Assembly (NCBI GenBank): GCA_964479625.1
Contig: CAYZMS010000020.1
Span: 1 to 64,000 of the forward strand
Source: CAYZMS01 sp964479625
Lineage (GTDB): Bacteria; Bacteroidota; Bacteroidia; Chitinophagales; Saprospiraceae
Direction: 5' to 3'
Length of the DNA stretch: 64,000 nt
Shown here: one piece after another, positions 43,541 to 50,613 of the stretch
Layout of the letters: the number at the start of each line of letters is the position of its first letter
Numbering within the stretch: position 1 is the stretch's first letter
The notes under the pieces: generated by a model
Database searches by the model: none
Seen by the model: only the letters and a program-made list of their open reading frames with translations
What the model was told of the DNA's origin: nothing
Translations under genes and position numbers: made by a program

Positions 43541-44332
43541 GTGATCAAGGCAATTATTATCGAAGATGAAGTTAAAGGGTTAAATAACCTCAAAAACCTT
43601 TTGCGCCAGCATGCGGAGGGGGTAGAAGTAATAGGTGAAGCGGCAAGCGTTGCTTCTGGCCTGGAGCTGATCCGTGGGCTGGATGTGGAGCTCGATCTGG
43701 CCTTTTTGGATATTAGCCTCCCCGATGGGTTGATCTTTAAGTTTTTGAATGCCATCAGGCCAGTTAAGTTCGAAATTATTTTTGTTACCGCTTATGAAGA
43801 ATATGCCATAAAAGCTTGTGAATACAGCTCCATCGGCTATATTCTAAAACCTATTGACCCCGACGTTCTGAGGGATGCCGTTAATCGAGCCCGTGGAGAA
43901 GCTCCAAGAGAAATGGATCGGCGTTATGAAATGTTTCAAAGGCATTTTTATAACCCAAATGCCTTTACTAAGATGAGTATTTCTGCAATCGATGGGATCT
44001 ATTTTGTAAAATTCCAGGATATCGTCCGGTTTGAAGCCGAAGATAATTACACGCATATTTTTCTGGAATCTGGAGAGCGGATCACCGCTTCAAAAACCAT
44101 AAAATCCTACGAGGAATTATTAGCACCATATAACTTTTACCGGGTGCACAAAAGCCATGTGATCAATTTGAATTACATGCGCATGTTTGTGAAAGGGGAT
44201 GGAGGAAAGGTCATTATGGATGACGGTAAAGAGATCGAGGTCTCCCGTCGCAGGAGACCACTTTTTATGGAGCGGATCCGCCAATTGCAGGGTGGCCCTA
44301 TGCAGGATGTTCTTCCCCGGTCAGGCTATTGA
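43541..44332 (+). CDS. LytTR-family response regulator
   Basis: 263 residues, start GTG at 43541. Receiver domain (1-120) with E8/D9, phosphoacceptor D57 (FLDISLPDG), T83 and K103. LytTR DNA-binding domain from about 148 to 245 (DIVRFEAEDNYTHIFL, then RVHKSHVINL). LytTR proteins bind two direct repeats and usually pair with PF06580-type histidine kinases; one is encoded downstream at 45126. A peptide gene lies between the two. The GTG start and the spacing to a possible terminator at 44446-44467 suggest its own transcript. Confidence 0.9.
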   Translation: MIKAIIIEDEVKGLNNLKNLLRQHAEGVEVIGEAASVASGLELIRGLDVELDLAFLDISLPDGLIFKFLNAIRPVKFEIIFVTAYEEYAIKACEYSSIGYILKPIDPDVLRDAVNRARGEAPREMDRRYEMFQRHFYNPNAFTKMSISAIDGIYFVKFQDIVRFEAEDNYTHIFLESGERITASKTIKSYEELLAPYNFYRVHKSHVINLNYMRMFVKGDGGKVIMDDGKEIEVSRRRRPLFMERIRQLQGGPMQDVLPRSGY

Positions 44333-44898
44333 TACTCGGTACCAGTATTTAGAGAAAGCATTTTTATGTCTTGTTTTGAGACGGTGGAATCCAATGAAGA
44401 TTTGCTGTACAATAAAAAGGAATGTATATTTGTAAAAGAGAAGGGAGCTGGCCCATGCTGGCCAGTTTAAATTGTTCGCTCTTAACTATCAGGATCCTAA
44501 GAAAGATCACTTCACTTCTGACGTTCTACCAGGAATCGAGTACGCTCCGTGTTCATTCCAGTTAAACAGCCCGATTTACCGGAAATGGAATTTTTTATTC
44601 CTGTTGTAGTTCTGATTTTGAACTTGCTGACCCCTTTTAGGCACTATGGCTGGTTTTGCAAGTGAGTTACCGTAACGCTGTAAGAATCGAAAAACGAACC
44701 TGACGACCTATGCCCAAAAAGCTAAATCCGGGTAAATCCTCTTAGCCTTTTGAGCAATCTGATACGCACTTAACTGAAACAACAAAAAAGGGAGTATTTT
44801 CCAGCTGAATGATTTTGGCCGGTTAAAATTGTCTAAAAGGTTGCATTTGCGATCAATAAGCAGTACTTTTAATCGTTACTCCCTCTAAACAAACCATC
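44333..44898. other. Intergenic region upstream of the GG-peptide, 566 nt
   Basis: Contains a weak hairpin (44446-44453 with 44460-44467) that may end the response-regulator mRNA. Candidate promoter parts for the peptide gene follow: a tandem GGTT repeat (44821 and 44839) and an 8-bp inverted repeat AGGGAGTA/TACTCCCT (44789-44796, 44877-44884) flanking the -7 element. A 26-codon hydrophobic frame at 44585 is not called. Confidence 0.45.
44841..44871 (+). promoter_or_regulatory. Promoter candidate for the GG-leader peptide gene
   Basis: TTG at 44841-44843, a 20-nt spacer and TACTTTTA (44864-44871), one base off TAnnTTTG. Transcription would start about 20 nt before the ATG at 44899. Confidence 0.45.
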
Positions 44899-45036
44899 AT
44901 GGGGAAGAAAGACAGTAAGCTAGACGATCTCAAAAAGAAATTAAAAACCGTCGACAAAAGCAAACTGAAAAAGTTCCGAGGCGGTAGAAAACGCAACAAA
45001 GGAAAAAGTGGATGCGGAGGCATAATTCCTCAGTAG
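44899..45036 (+). CDS. GG-leader cationic peptide (possible RiPP or signal precursor)
   Basis: 45 residues, too short for standard gene calling. A Lys-rich helical leader of 29 residues ends in a double glycine (KLKKFRGG at 22-29). A 16-residue core follows with six or more positive charges and a single cysteine (RKRNKGKSGCGG, ending IIPQ). The layout matches bacteriocin and peptide-signal precursors with GG leaders and the Bacteroidota natural-product-precursor type. Downstream 27 nt is a perfect 15-bp terminator; upstream a promoter candidate. It lies between the LytTR regulator and the TPR kinase. No transporter, peptidase or modification enzyme is in the window. Confidence 0.6.
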   Translation: MGKKDSKLDDLKKKLKTVDKSKLKKFRGGRKRNKGKSGCGGIIPQ

Positions 45037-45062
45037 AGGCATATTTAAAAAAAACATATATT

Positions 45063-45103
45063 GAAGGGTTGTAACTTATAAAAGTTACAACCCTTCTTTT
45101 ATT
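45063..45103 (+). terminator. Strong terminator of the GG-peptide gene
   Basis: Perfect 15-bp stem (45063-45077 with 45082-45096), a 4-nt ATAA loop and a T-rich tail. It isolates the peptide gene as a separate transcript. Confidence 0.9.
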
Positions 45104-45125
45104 TCTAGACACCTTAAAGTCAGTT

Positions 45126-47060
45126 ATGACTACACCAACATTGGGGACGCTTTCGATGGAATCGCTGGAGGAGCAACTAAAACAGCAAAGAGCTGCCCAC
45201 CAACGGCTTGTGATTATCGACCATTTGGTAGAGCAATATGTCTACACCGATGTCAAGCGGGCCAGGGAATTACTGAGCGAGCAATTCGAACTTATCCGAA
45301 AACACCCTTACCCGGATTTTGAGGTCAATTACTTTCTATATACTGCTCAGGTAGAAAACCTTTTGTACCAGTATGAGTCTGCGGAAGTTAATCTGAGCAA
45401 GGCAATTGATTTGCTTCAAGCTAGCGGAGATGTGAAGGAACTGGTAGACGTGTATGTGGATTACGCAGGCACCCTGATCAACCTTCGGCGTCTTGGAGAG
45501 GCTGAAGACTACCTTCAAAAGGCCGGAAAATTGTTAAAATCCTTTCCTGACGAACGACTTACCGCCCGTATTATCTGTCGGCAGGGCTATATCAATTTGC
45601 ACCACACCGATTATTCCCGCGCCATTGAGCTCCTTATGGAGGCTGACAAACGGCTTACCGATACAGAACATCTGCTTGGGTTGAAGGACTATTATTTTCT
45701 TATGTTCATTCACAGTGGTCTGGGGATGGTGCACGAACGTAATGACGACCTGGAAAAAAGCGTAAGGGCTCACCTGAAAGTTGTGGAAATGGCGGAGGCC
45801 ACCAATATTCGAAATCGTTTATCCTGGCAGTACCTCAATGTGGGGAACGCCTATATGGCAATGAATAAGCTGGAACAGGCAGAGGTCTATTTTTTAAAGA
45901 CATTCGAAATAAATGATGACCTCAACCCTTTTACCCGCGCAAGTTCTCTGGCCAATCTTGGATATTGCCAATATCAACAAAAGAATTATCCCAAGGCACT
46001 GGACCTGCTAAAAAAGGCCGAGTCGCTCTTTGGTGCCCTGAAGAACGAAGAGTACCAGATAAATTTATCGCATATCGAAGAATGGCGCGCCTTGGTTTAT
46101 ATACAGTTGAATAAACGGGATGCCGCTCATGAACACTTTTCCCGTGCGCTCGAACTGGCCCGGGATATTGAAAACTTCAAGCAGATCGCCAATGTCTGTA
46201 AGGAAATAGCCACCTATTACGCCGGGGAAAAGGACTATAAAGCCGCCTATGAATATCAACTCCTTCACAATCAATACCTGGAGATGCATATTCAGCAGGT
46301 AAATGAGCAGCGCCAATGGGAGTTGGAAGCTAAGTACGAGGCCGAAAAAAAACGCCGGGAGGCGGAAGTACTGGAATTAAAGGCTACCAGCCTGCAGCTC
46401 AAAGCCCTTAGGGCGCAAATGAACCCCCACTTTTTATACAATGCTCTTAACTCTATCCAGAATTATATCACCTCCAACGAAATGGCCTCGGCCGCAAAAT
46501 TCCTGGCAAAATTCGCCAAGCTCATGCGCCAGAGCCTGGAGTACTCCGAGCTGGAGATCATTTCCCTGGAAAAGGAGATCGAATTCATGGAGGATTACCT
46601 CTATATCAATGAAAAACTCCGCTATGAAGATAATCTACGCTACCTTATCGAGGTAGATGAAGAGATCGAAGAAGATATTATTGGTGTACCTACTATGATC
46701 ATTCAACCCTATGTAGAAAATGCCCTGGAACACGGGTTGCGGGCTAAGGAAAATGGACTGATCCGGCTATCCTTTTCCCCCTGGGATGAAAACAATATCC
46801 TCTGCGTGGTGGAAGATAATGGCATTGGAAGGGAACAGGCAAAAAAATATCAGATCGCAGATGAGCGCTATTCCAATCATCGCTCCCGGGGAACGAGTAT
46901 TACCGAGCAACGGTTGCGCTTGCTACACAATGCAAAGATTAAAACCGAGGATTTCGTAAATATCATCGACCTGAAAGACGCCCAAACCGGTAAGCCTGCC
47001 GGAACAAAAGTGGAAATCCGCATCCCTATCATGGATATACCCTTAAAGCAGGGAGGTTAA
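45126..47060 (+). CDS. TPR-containing LytS-type histidine kinase, cytoplasmic
   Basis: 644 residues and no membrane helix. Residues 40-390 are tetratricopeptide repeats (about six to eight, e.g. YLNVGNAYMAMNKLEQAEVYF), then a coiled linker to 425, then a PF06580-type kinase with H435 in QMNPHFLYNALNSIQNY and an ATPase part with PYVENALEHGL and a DNGIGR box. The partner is very likely the LytTR regulator 1.5 kb upstream. A cytoplasmic TPR input would sense protein partners or an imported ligand. The gene follows the GG-peptide terminator by 22 nt. Confidence 0.88.
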   Translation: MTTPTLGTLSMESLEEQLKQQRAAHQRLVIIDHLVEQYVYTDVKRARELLSEQFELIRKHPYPDFEVNYFLYTAQVENLLYQYESAEVNLSKAIDLLQASGDVKELVDVYVDYAGTLINLRRLGEAEDYLQKAGKLLKSFPDERLTARIICRQGYINLHHTDYSRAIELLMEADKRLTDTEHLLGLKDYYFLMFIHSGLGMVHERNDDLEKSVRAHLKVVEMAEATNIRNRLSWQYLNVGNAYMAMNKLEQAEVYFLKTFEINDDLNPFTRASSLANLGYCQYQQKNYPKALDLLKKAESLFGALKNEEYQINLSHIEEWRALVYIQLNKRDAAHEHFSRALELARDIENFKQIANVCKEIATYYAGEKDYKAAYEYQLLHNQYLEMHIQQVNEQRQWELEAKYEAEKKRREAEVLELKATSLQLKALRAQMNPHFLYNALNSIQNYITSNEMASAAKFLAKFAKLMRQSLEYSELEIISLEKEIEFMEDYLYINEKLRYEDNLRYLIEVDEEIEEDIIGVPTMIIQPYVENALEHGLRAKENGLIRLSFSPWDENNILCVVEDNGIGREQAKKYQIADERYSNHRSRGTSITEQRLRLLHNAKIKTEDFVNIIDLKDAQTGKPAGTKVEIRIPIMDIPLKQGG

Positions 47061-47141
47061 CCGGTTTCTTTGCATTTCCTTTCGTTTACTTGCCATTTTT
47101 TCCGCTACCTAAAAGAGCTGGAAAAGGCACACATCTGCCCT

Positions 47142-47149
47142 TATCTTTG
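47142..47149 (+). promoter_or_regulatory. Bacteroidota -7 promoter element (TATCTTTG)
   Basis: Exact TAnnTTTG match ending 7 nt before the 17-nt element at 47156, so the start of transcription would fall at that element. Confidence 0.5.
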
Positions 47150-47155
47150 ATTCAA

Positions 47156-47213
47156 GTTTTCTCATAGTATGTATAATCTTCCTACGCTTAAGCTAAATAA
47201 GCGTAGGTTTTTT
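47156..47213 (+). ncRNA. Candidate small RNA A (shared 5' 17-mer and terminator)
   Basis: Begins with GTTTTCTCATAGTATGT (47156-47172), identical to the element at 47423. Then comes a perfect 10-bp stem (47181-47190 with 47198-47207, 7-nt loop) and six T. With the TATCTTTG upstream this gives a transcript of about 58 nt. It also contains ATG at 47170 with a 16-codon frame. It could instead be the terminator of the kinase gene, 120 nt away. Confidence 0.45.
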
Positions 47214-47422
47214 ATTTAAGGGGCACTTTAACTGAGCTTGTCCGGTGCCATCCTTCCCTTTAATTTTGGCTTCCTGGCTTTTTTATAGAACGACATTAAG
47301 GGCGAATACCAGAACCCTTTTTGCCAAAACCTAAATCGAAGAGCCCCTTTGCACCCTTCGAAGGTCCCACTTTCTAAAACTGGCTCCTTTATTCGGCAGA
47401 TAGCTCTTATTTTGGCAAAGTA

Positions 47423-47486
47423 GTTTTCTCATAGTATGTTGATGGCTCCTGCATTTAACTAGCCTCCCTAATGTAGGAGCTTTTTT
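47423..47486 (+). ncRNA. Candidate small RNA B (shared 5' 17-mer and terminator)
   Basis: Second copy of GTTTTCTCATAGTATGT (47423-47439), then an 11-bp stem with one wobble (47445-47455 with 47470-47480), a 14-nt loop and six T reaching the end of pbpC. The upstream TTATTTTG is one base off the -7 element. Between the two units (47214-47422) I see no gene. Confidence 0.4.
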
Positions 47487-49827
47487 ATTGGGGTATCTCA
47501 ATAGTAAAGGTCCGTTCGACCCGAAGTCCGTCCTCATCCACTAAAGTCAAGACATGTGTTCCCGGTTCAGGGGTTAAGGTAAAGGTGTGGAATTCGCTAG
47601 TACTGCCGAGGTAGTTTTCATCCAGATGCCAGTAAATGACCGTTGAAGGCTCCCGGTGAGTGGCCTGAAAAACAGTGGCGGAGAGCTCCCCATTCAATTG
47701 ACGGGGAATTCGTATACGCGCTTGAGGTTCGGGATAGATCACAGCCAGAGGTAAATCTGTTCTTTCAGGTGGATAGCATCCGGGTTTCCAAGGAGGTGGC
47801 GAGCTGTATTCTGGATGGACCCGGGCGTAATAATGTTCAAAAGGAGTTGGTAACACAAACCAATGTACCAATCTGGGGGTGCCCTGTTCGAAACAGGATC
47901 GATGTACCTGAAACTGCTGCTCCGGGTCCAAATGCAAAAGACGGTGGTAAGGACAAAGCCGGTTGCGCGCTCCCTGTTTTGGCGCGAGGATGGTATCTGC
48001 AGGGCAATAGGGACCGGCTTTCCAACCGCTTTTTTGGCAAACGGGAACTGGGTAAAGGTTGTCAAAGGGCTGTTCGAACCATTCCCCTGGGGGTAGTAAT
48101 TCGAATAAGTCAAATAGAATGGGAGCCGCTGCCTGTATGCCCGTAAGACCGGTTCGCCCTTCCCCATCGGCATTTCCTACCCAGATACTGACCTGGTATT
48201 CTGCATTGAACCCAACGGCCCAGGCATCCCGGAAACCAAAACTGGTTCCGGTTTTCCAGGCAATTGGTTGGTTGGAGGAAAAAGCCTCCCAACGCCCCGT
48301 TTCGGCAGGCCTCTGGACCGCCCTCATGGCGTTGAAGGTCAGCCAAAGAGCTCCCGGGTCGGGACGGTACCCCTCCAGGTTATTGGCCATTCGAGGGAGG
48401 TAATGTATAGCTGGCCGATCAGTTGGGTGTGCTTTTAAGGAGTTGGGTTGAGCGGAATTTTGCAAATGTTGTACCAAACCGGCATATAGCTGGTGGATCT
48501 CCCAAAGCGTTGCTTCACTACCCCCGAGGATCAGGCTTAGTCCGTAATGGTCAGCTGATTGGGTCAGACTTTCCAGACCCATTGATCGAAGCCTGTTGTG
48601 AAAACCCGATTGACCGAAATCCCGCAGCAGATGAACGAAGGGGATATTCAGCGATTGAACCAGGGCTTCTCGGGCGCTTATCAGACCAGTATAAGATTGG
48701 CTGTAATTTTCGGGACGGTACCCGTTAAAGCTCATAGGGATATCAGGTAACAGGCTTTTTGGTAATATGGTCCCGGATTCCAGGGCTAAGGCATAGAGTA
48801 GGGGTTTTAAAATGCTGCCCGTGCTGCGAGGGGATGTAATAATATCAACCTGATTAGCATGTTCGAGTGAAGACGGGTCGGTTCGATTTCCAACATAAGC
48901 CAGCACCTCTCCCGTGGGAAGATGGGTGATCAAAGCAGCTGCATTGTAAATGTGGTTCGCTTCCAAAGCAAGGGCGTGACTTTGTATTCTTTCCTGGATC
49001 TGCCTTTGCAGCGTGGCATCAAGGGTGGTTTTAAATTTACCTCTGCTGGTTTTGGCCTCCAGCCGAACGCGGTCCAACAGATGAGGAGCCCATTGTGGCA
49101 GGGCAAGTGCCTGCTCGGGCAGTGGTTCTTCAAGTGCCAGGCTATAACTCAGGCTATCCATATACTCCAACTGCATTAGTTTTTCGAGCAGGCGATCCCG
49201 CTTCTGCTGAAGTTTTTGGCGGTTGCGGCCAGGATGTAATAAAGAAGGGCTATTCGGTAAAACGGCCAGGAGGGCTGCCTCCGACCAACTGATCGTTGTT
49301 GGCGTTTTGCCAAAATACCTCCAACAGGCTGTCTCCAGGCCTACCACATTACCTCCAAAGGGGGCGTTACCTGCATACAACTGAAGTATTTCGTCTTTCG
49401 AATAAAGCCATTCCAAACGAGTGGCCAGGATGGCCTCCAAGGCTTTTTCAATCAGGGTCCTTTTTGGGTTAGACCGGGCCAGCCGAATGGTTTGCATACT
49501 AATAGTACTTCCACCACTGACGATCCGGCCGGCTTTCAGGTTTTGACCTGCTGCCCGGACCAGCGCTAGCAGGTCTACACCGGGATGGCTAAAAAAGCGC
49601 TTGTCTTCAAAGGTTACCACCGCCTGAACATAGCGATCGGGAAGACTATCCGGTATTGGGAACCGCCATTGACCATCCGAAGCAATGTGTGCCCCAAGCA
49701 GCTTCCCATTCCGGTCCTCCAACACTGCACTGTAAGGTGCCATAAAAAGCGGATCGGGTAAACTACGCCAATACCACAAAGTAAAAAATACAAAAATCCC
49801 AGATCCAATCAGGAGTCGGAAACGCAT
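47485..49827 (-). CDS. pbpC: Penicillin-binding protein 1C
   Basis: 780 residues. Signal/anchor helix at 6-22. Transglycosylase domain with EDKRFFSHPGVD and GGSTISMQ; transpeptidase with the SILK (SxxK) box in STGSILKPL and KTGTSFGFRDAW; a C-terminal biPBP domain (about 90 residues, PVSIEVPAR-like strands). It polymerises and cross-links peptidoglycan, though PBP1C is not essential in E. coli. In many bacteria it pairs with an alpha-2-macroglobulin gene (yfhM); no such gene is adjacent here. Confidence 0.92.
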   Translation of the reverse strand: MRFRLLIGSGIFVFFTLWYWRSLPDPLFMAPYSAVLEDRNGKLLGAHIASDGQWRFPIPDSLPDRYVQAVVTFEDKRFFSHPGVDLLALVRAAGQNLKAGRIVSGGSTISMQTIRLARSNPKRTLIEKALEAILATRLEWLYSKDEILQLYAGNAPFGGNVVGLETACWRYFGKTPTTISWSEAALLAVLPNSPSLLHPGRNRQKLQQKRDRLLEKLMQLEYMDSLSYSLALEEPLPEQALALPQWAPHLLDRVRLEAKTSRGKFKTTLDATLQRQIQERIQSHALALEANHIYNAAALITHLPTGEVLAYVGNRTDPSSLEHANQVDIITSPRSTGSILKPLLYALALESGTILPKSLLPDIPMSFNGYRPENYSQSYTGLISAREALVQSLNIPFVHLLRDFGQSGFHNRLRSMGLESLTQSADHYGLSLILGGSEATLWEIHQLYAGLVQHLQNSAQPNSLKAHPTDRPAIHYLPRMANNLEGYRPDPGALWLTFNAMRAVQRPAETGRWEAFSSNQPIAWKTGTSFGFRDAWAVGFNAEYQVSIWVGNADGEGRTGLTGIQAAAPILFDLFELLPPGEWFEQPFDNLYPVPVCQKSGWKAGPYCPADTILAPKQGARNRLCPYHRLLHLDPEQQFQVHRSCFEQGTPRLVHWFVLPTPFEHYYARVHPEYSSPPPWKPGCYPPERTDLPLAVIYPEPQARIRIPRQLNGELSATVFQATHREPSTVIYWHLDENYLGSTSEFHTFTLTPEPGTHVLTLVDEDGLRVERTFTIEIPQ

Positions 49828-49984
49828 AAATAAGGGATTTCAAATTATTTGCCTGCCATTTTTATTTGGATGGAGCTGAAGGAAAGATAGTTGTTTAAAA
49901 TTGAAAGGCCTCTCCTATTGCGCCTTAATTAGCAAAGGTGTACCTTGCTGACAGTATTGGATTACTCGAAAGTTTTAACTGAAG

Positions 49985-50027
49985 GCGAACGGTGAGCTTG
50001 CAGTTGTGGGGCACCAGGTTCGCTTTT
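49985..50027 (+). promoter_or_regulatory. Structured leader upstream of the RRM gene
   Basis: A hairpin with GCGAAC/GTTCGC (49985-49990, 50018-50023), a further GGTG/CACC pairing inside and a T run after it, 40 nt before the start at 50069. A second small hairpin lies near 49930-49950. It looks like an attenuator or autoregulatory leader. Confidence 0.3.
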
Positions 50028-50068
50028 GTGTTTAGGGATCTGCCTTATTTATTTTTAATTATTTTATA

Positions 50069-50500
50069 ATGAACATTTTTGTAGCTAAATTGAATTATGA
50101 CACGCAAAGCGAAGATTTGCGTGAAGCTTTCGAAGCCTTTGGTGCGGTAGATTCTGCTAAGGTTATCACGGATCGGGAAACAGGCCGGTCTCGCGGTTTC
50201 GGTTTCGTTGAAATGCCCGATGATGATGAAGCACAGGCCGCAATTGATGCCCTGCATGATACCGAAATGGATGGGCGCACGATCGTTGTAAAAAAAGCCG
50301 AACCCCGTAAAGGTGGCGGTGGTGGCGGTCGCGGTGGCTATAATCGCGGTGGCGGTGGCGGTCGTTACGGTAACAGCAGCAGTTATGATCGCGGAAACAG
50401 CAATGACCGTGGCGGCGATCGCTATTCCCGTGGTAGTGACAACTATGACTCCTCCTCACGTCGGGATCGCGGAAATCGCTGGGACGATGATCGGTATTAA
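50069..50500 (+). CDS. RNA-binding protein with RRM and RGG/G-rich tail
   Basis: 143 residues: one RRM (1-80) with RNP2 IFVAKL at 3-8 and RNP1 RGFGFVEM at 42-49, then a tail of Gly, Arg, Ser, Asp and Tyr from about 85 (GGGGGGRGGYNRGG). It resembles the cold-shock-linked RNA-binding proteins of cyanobacteria and Bacteroidota. It should bind RNA and may form condensates through the tail. A strong terminator follows, and a folded leader precedes it. Confidence 0.88.
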   Translation: MNIFVAKLNYDTQSEDLREAFEAFGAVDSAKVITDRETGRSRGFGFVEMPDDDEAQAAIDALHDTEMDGRTIVVKKAEPRKGGGGGGRGGYNRGGGGGRYGNSSSYDRGNSNDRGGDRYSRGSDNYDSSSRRDRGNRWDDDRY

Positions 50501-50524
50501 TGGAGTATACATTTGAAACAATTG

Positions 50525-50560
50525 AAAAAATGCCTTTTGCAAGGCAAAAGGCATTTTTTT
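50525..50560 (+). terminator. Strong terminator of the RRM gene
   Basis: A 16-bp stem with a 3-nt loop: A6TGCCTTTTGC with GCAAAAGGCAT6, ending in a T run of eight. Confidence 0.9.
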
Positions 50561-50613
50561 TCCTCTTTCTCTTGTTGATTGCAATAGAGGCATTATATTC
50601 ATTTTAAAAGAAT

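Noticed and set aside
44585..44665. 26-codon hydrophobic frame upstream of the GG-peptide
   Set aside because: No promoter or terminator of its own, and it starts in a stretch with competing frames; too weak to call.
50166..50459. 97-codon His/Arg-rich frame opposite the RRM gene
   Set aside because: A shadow produced by the Gly/Arg-rich tail on the other strand.
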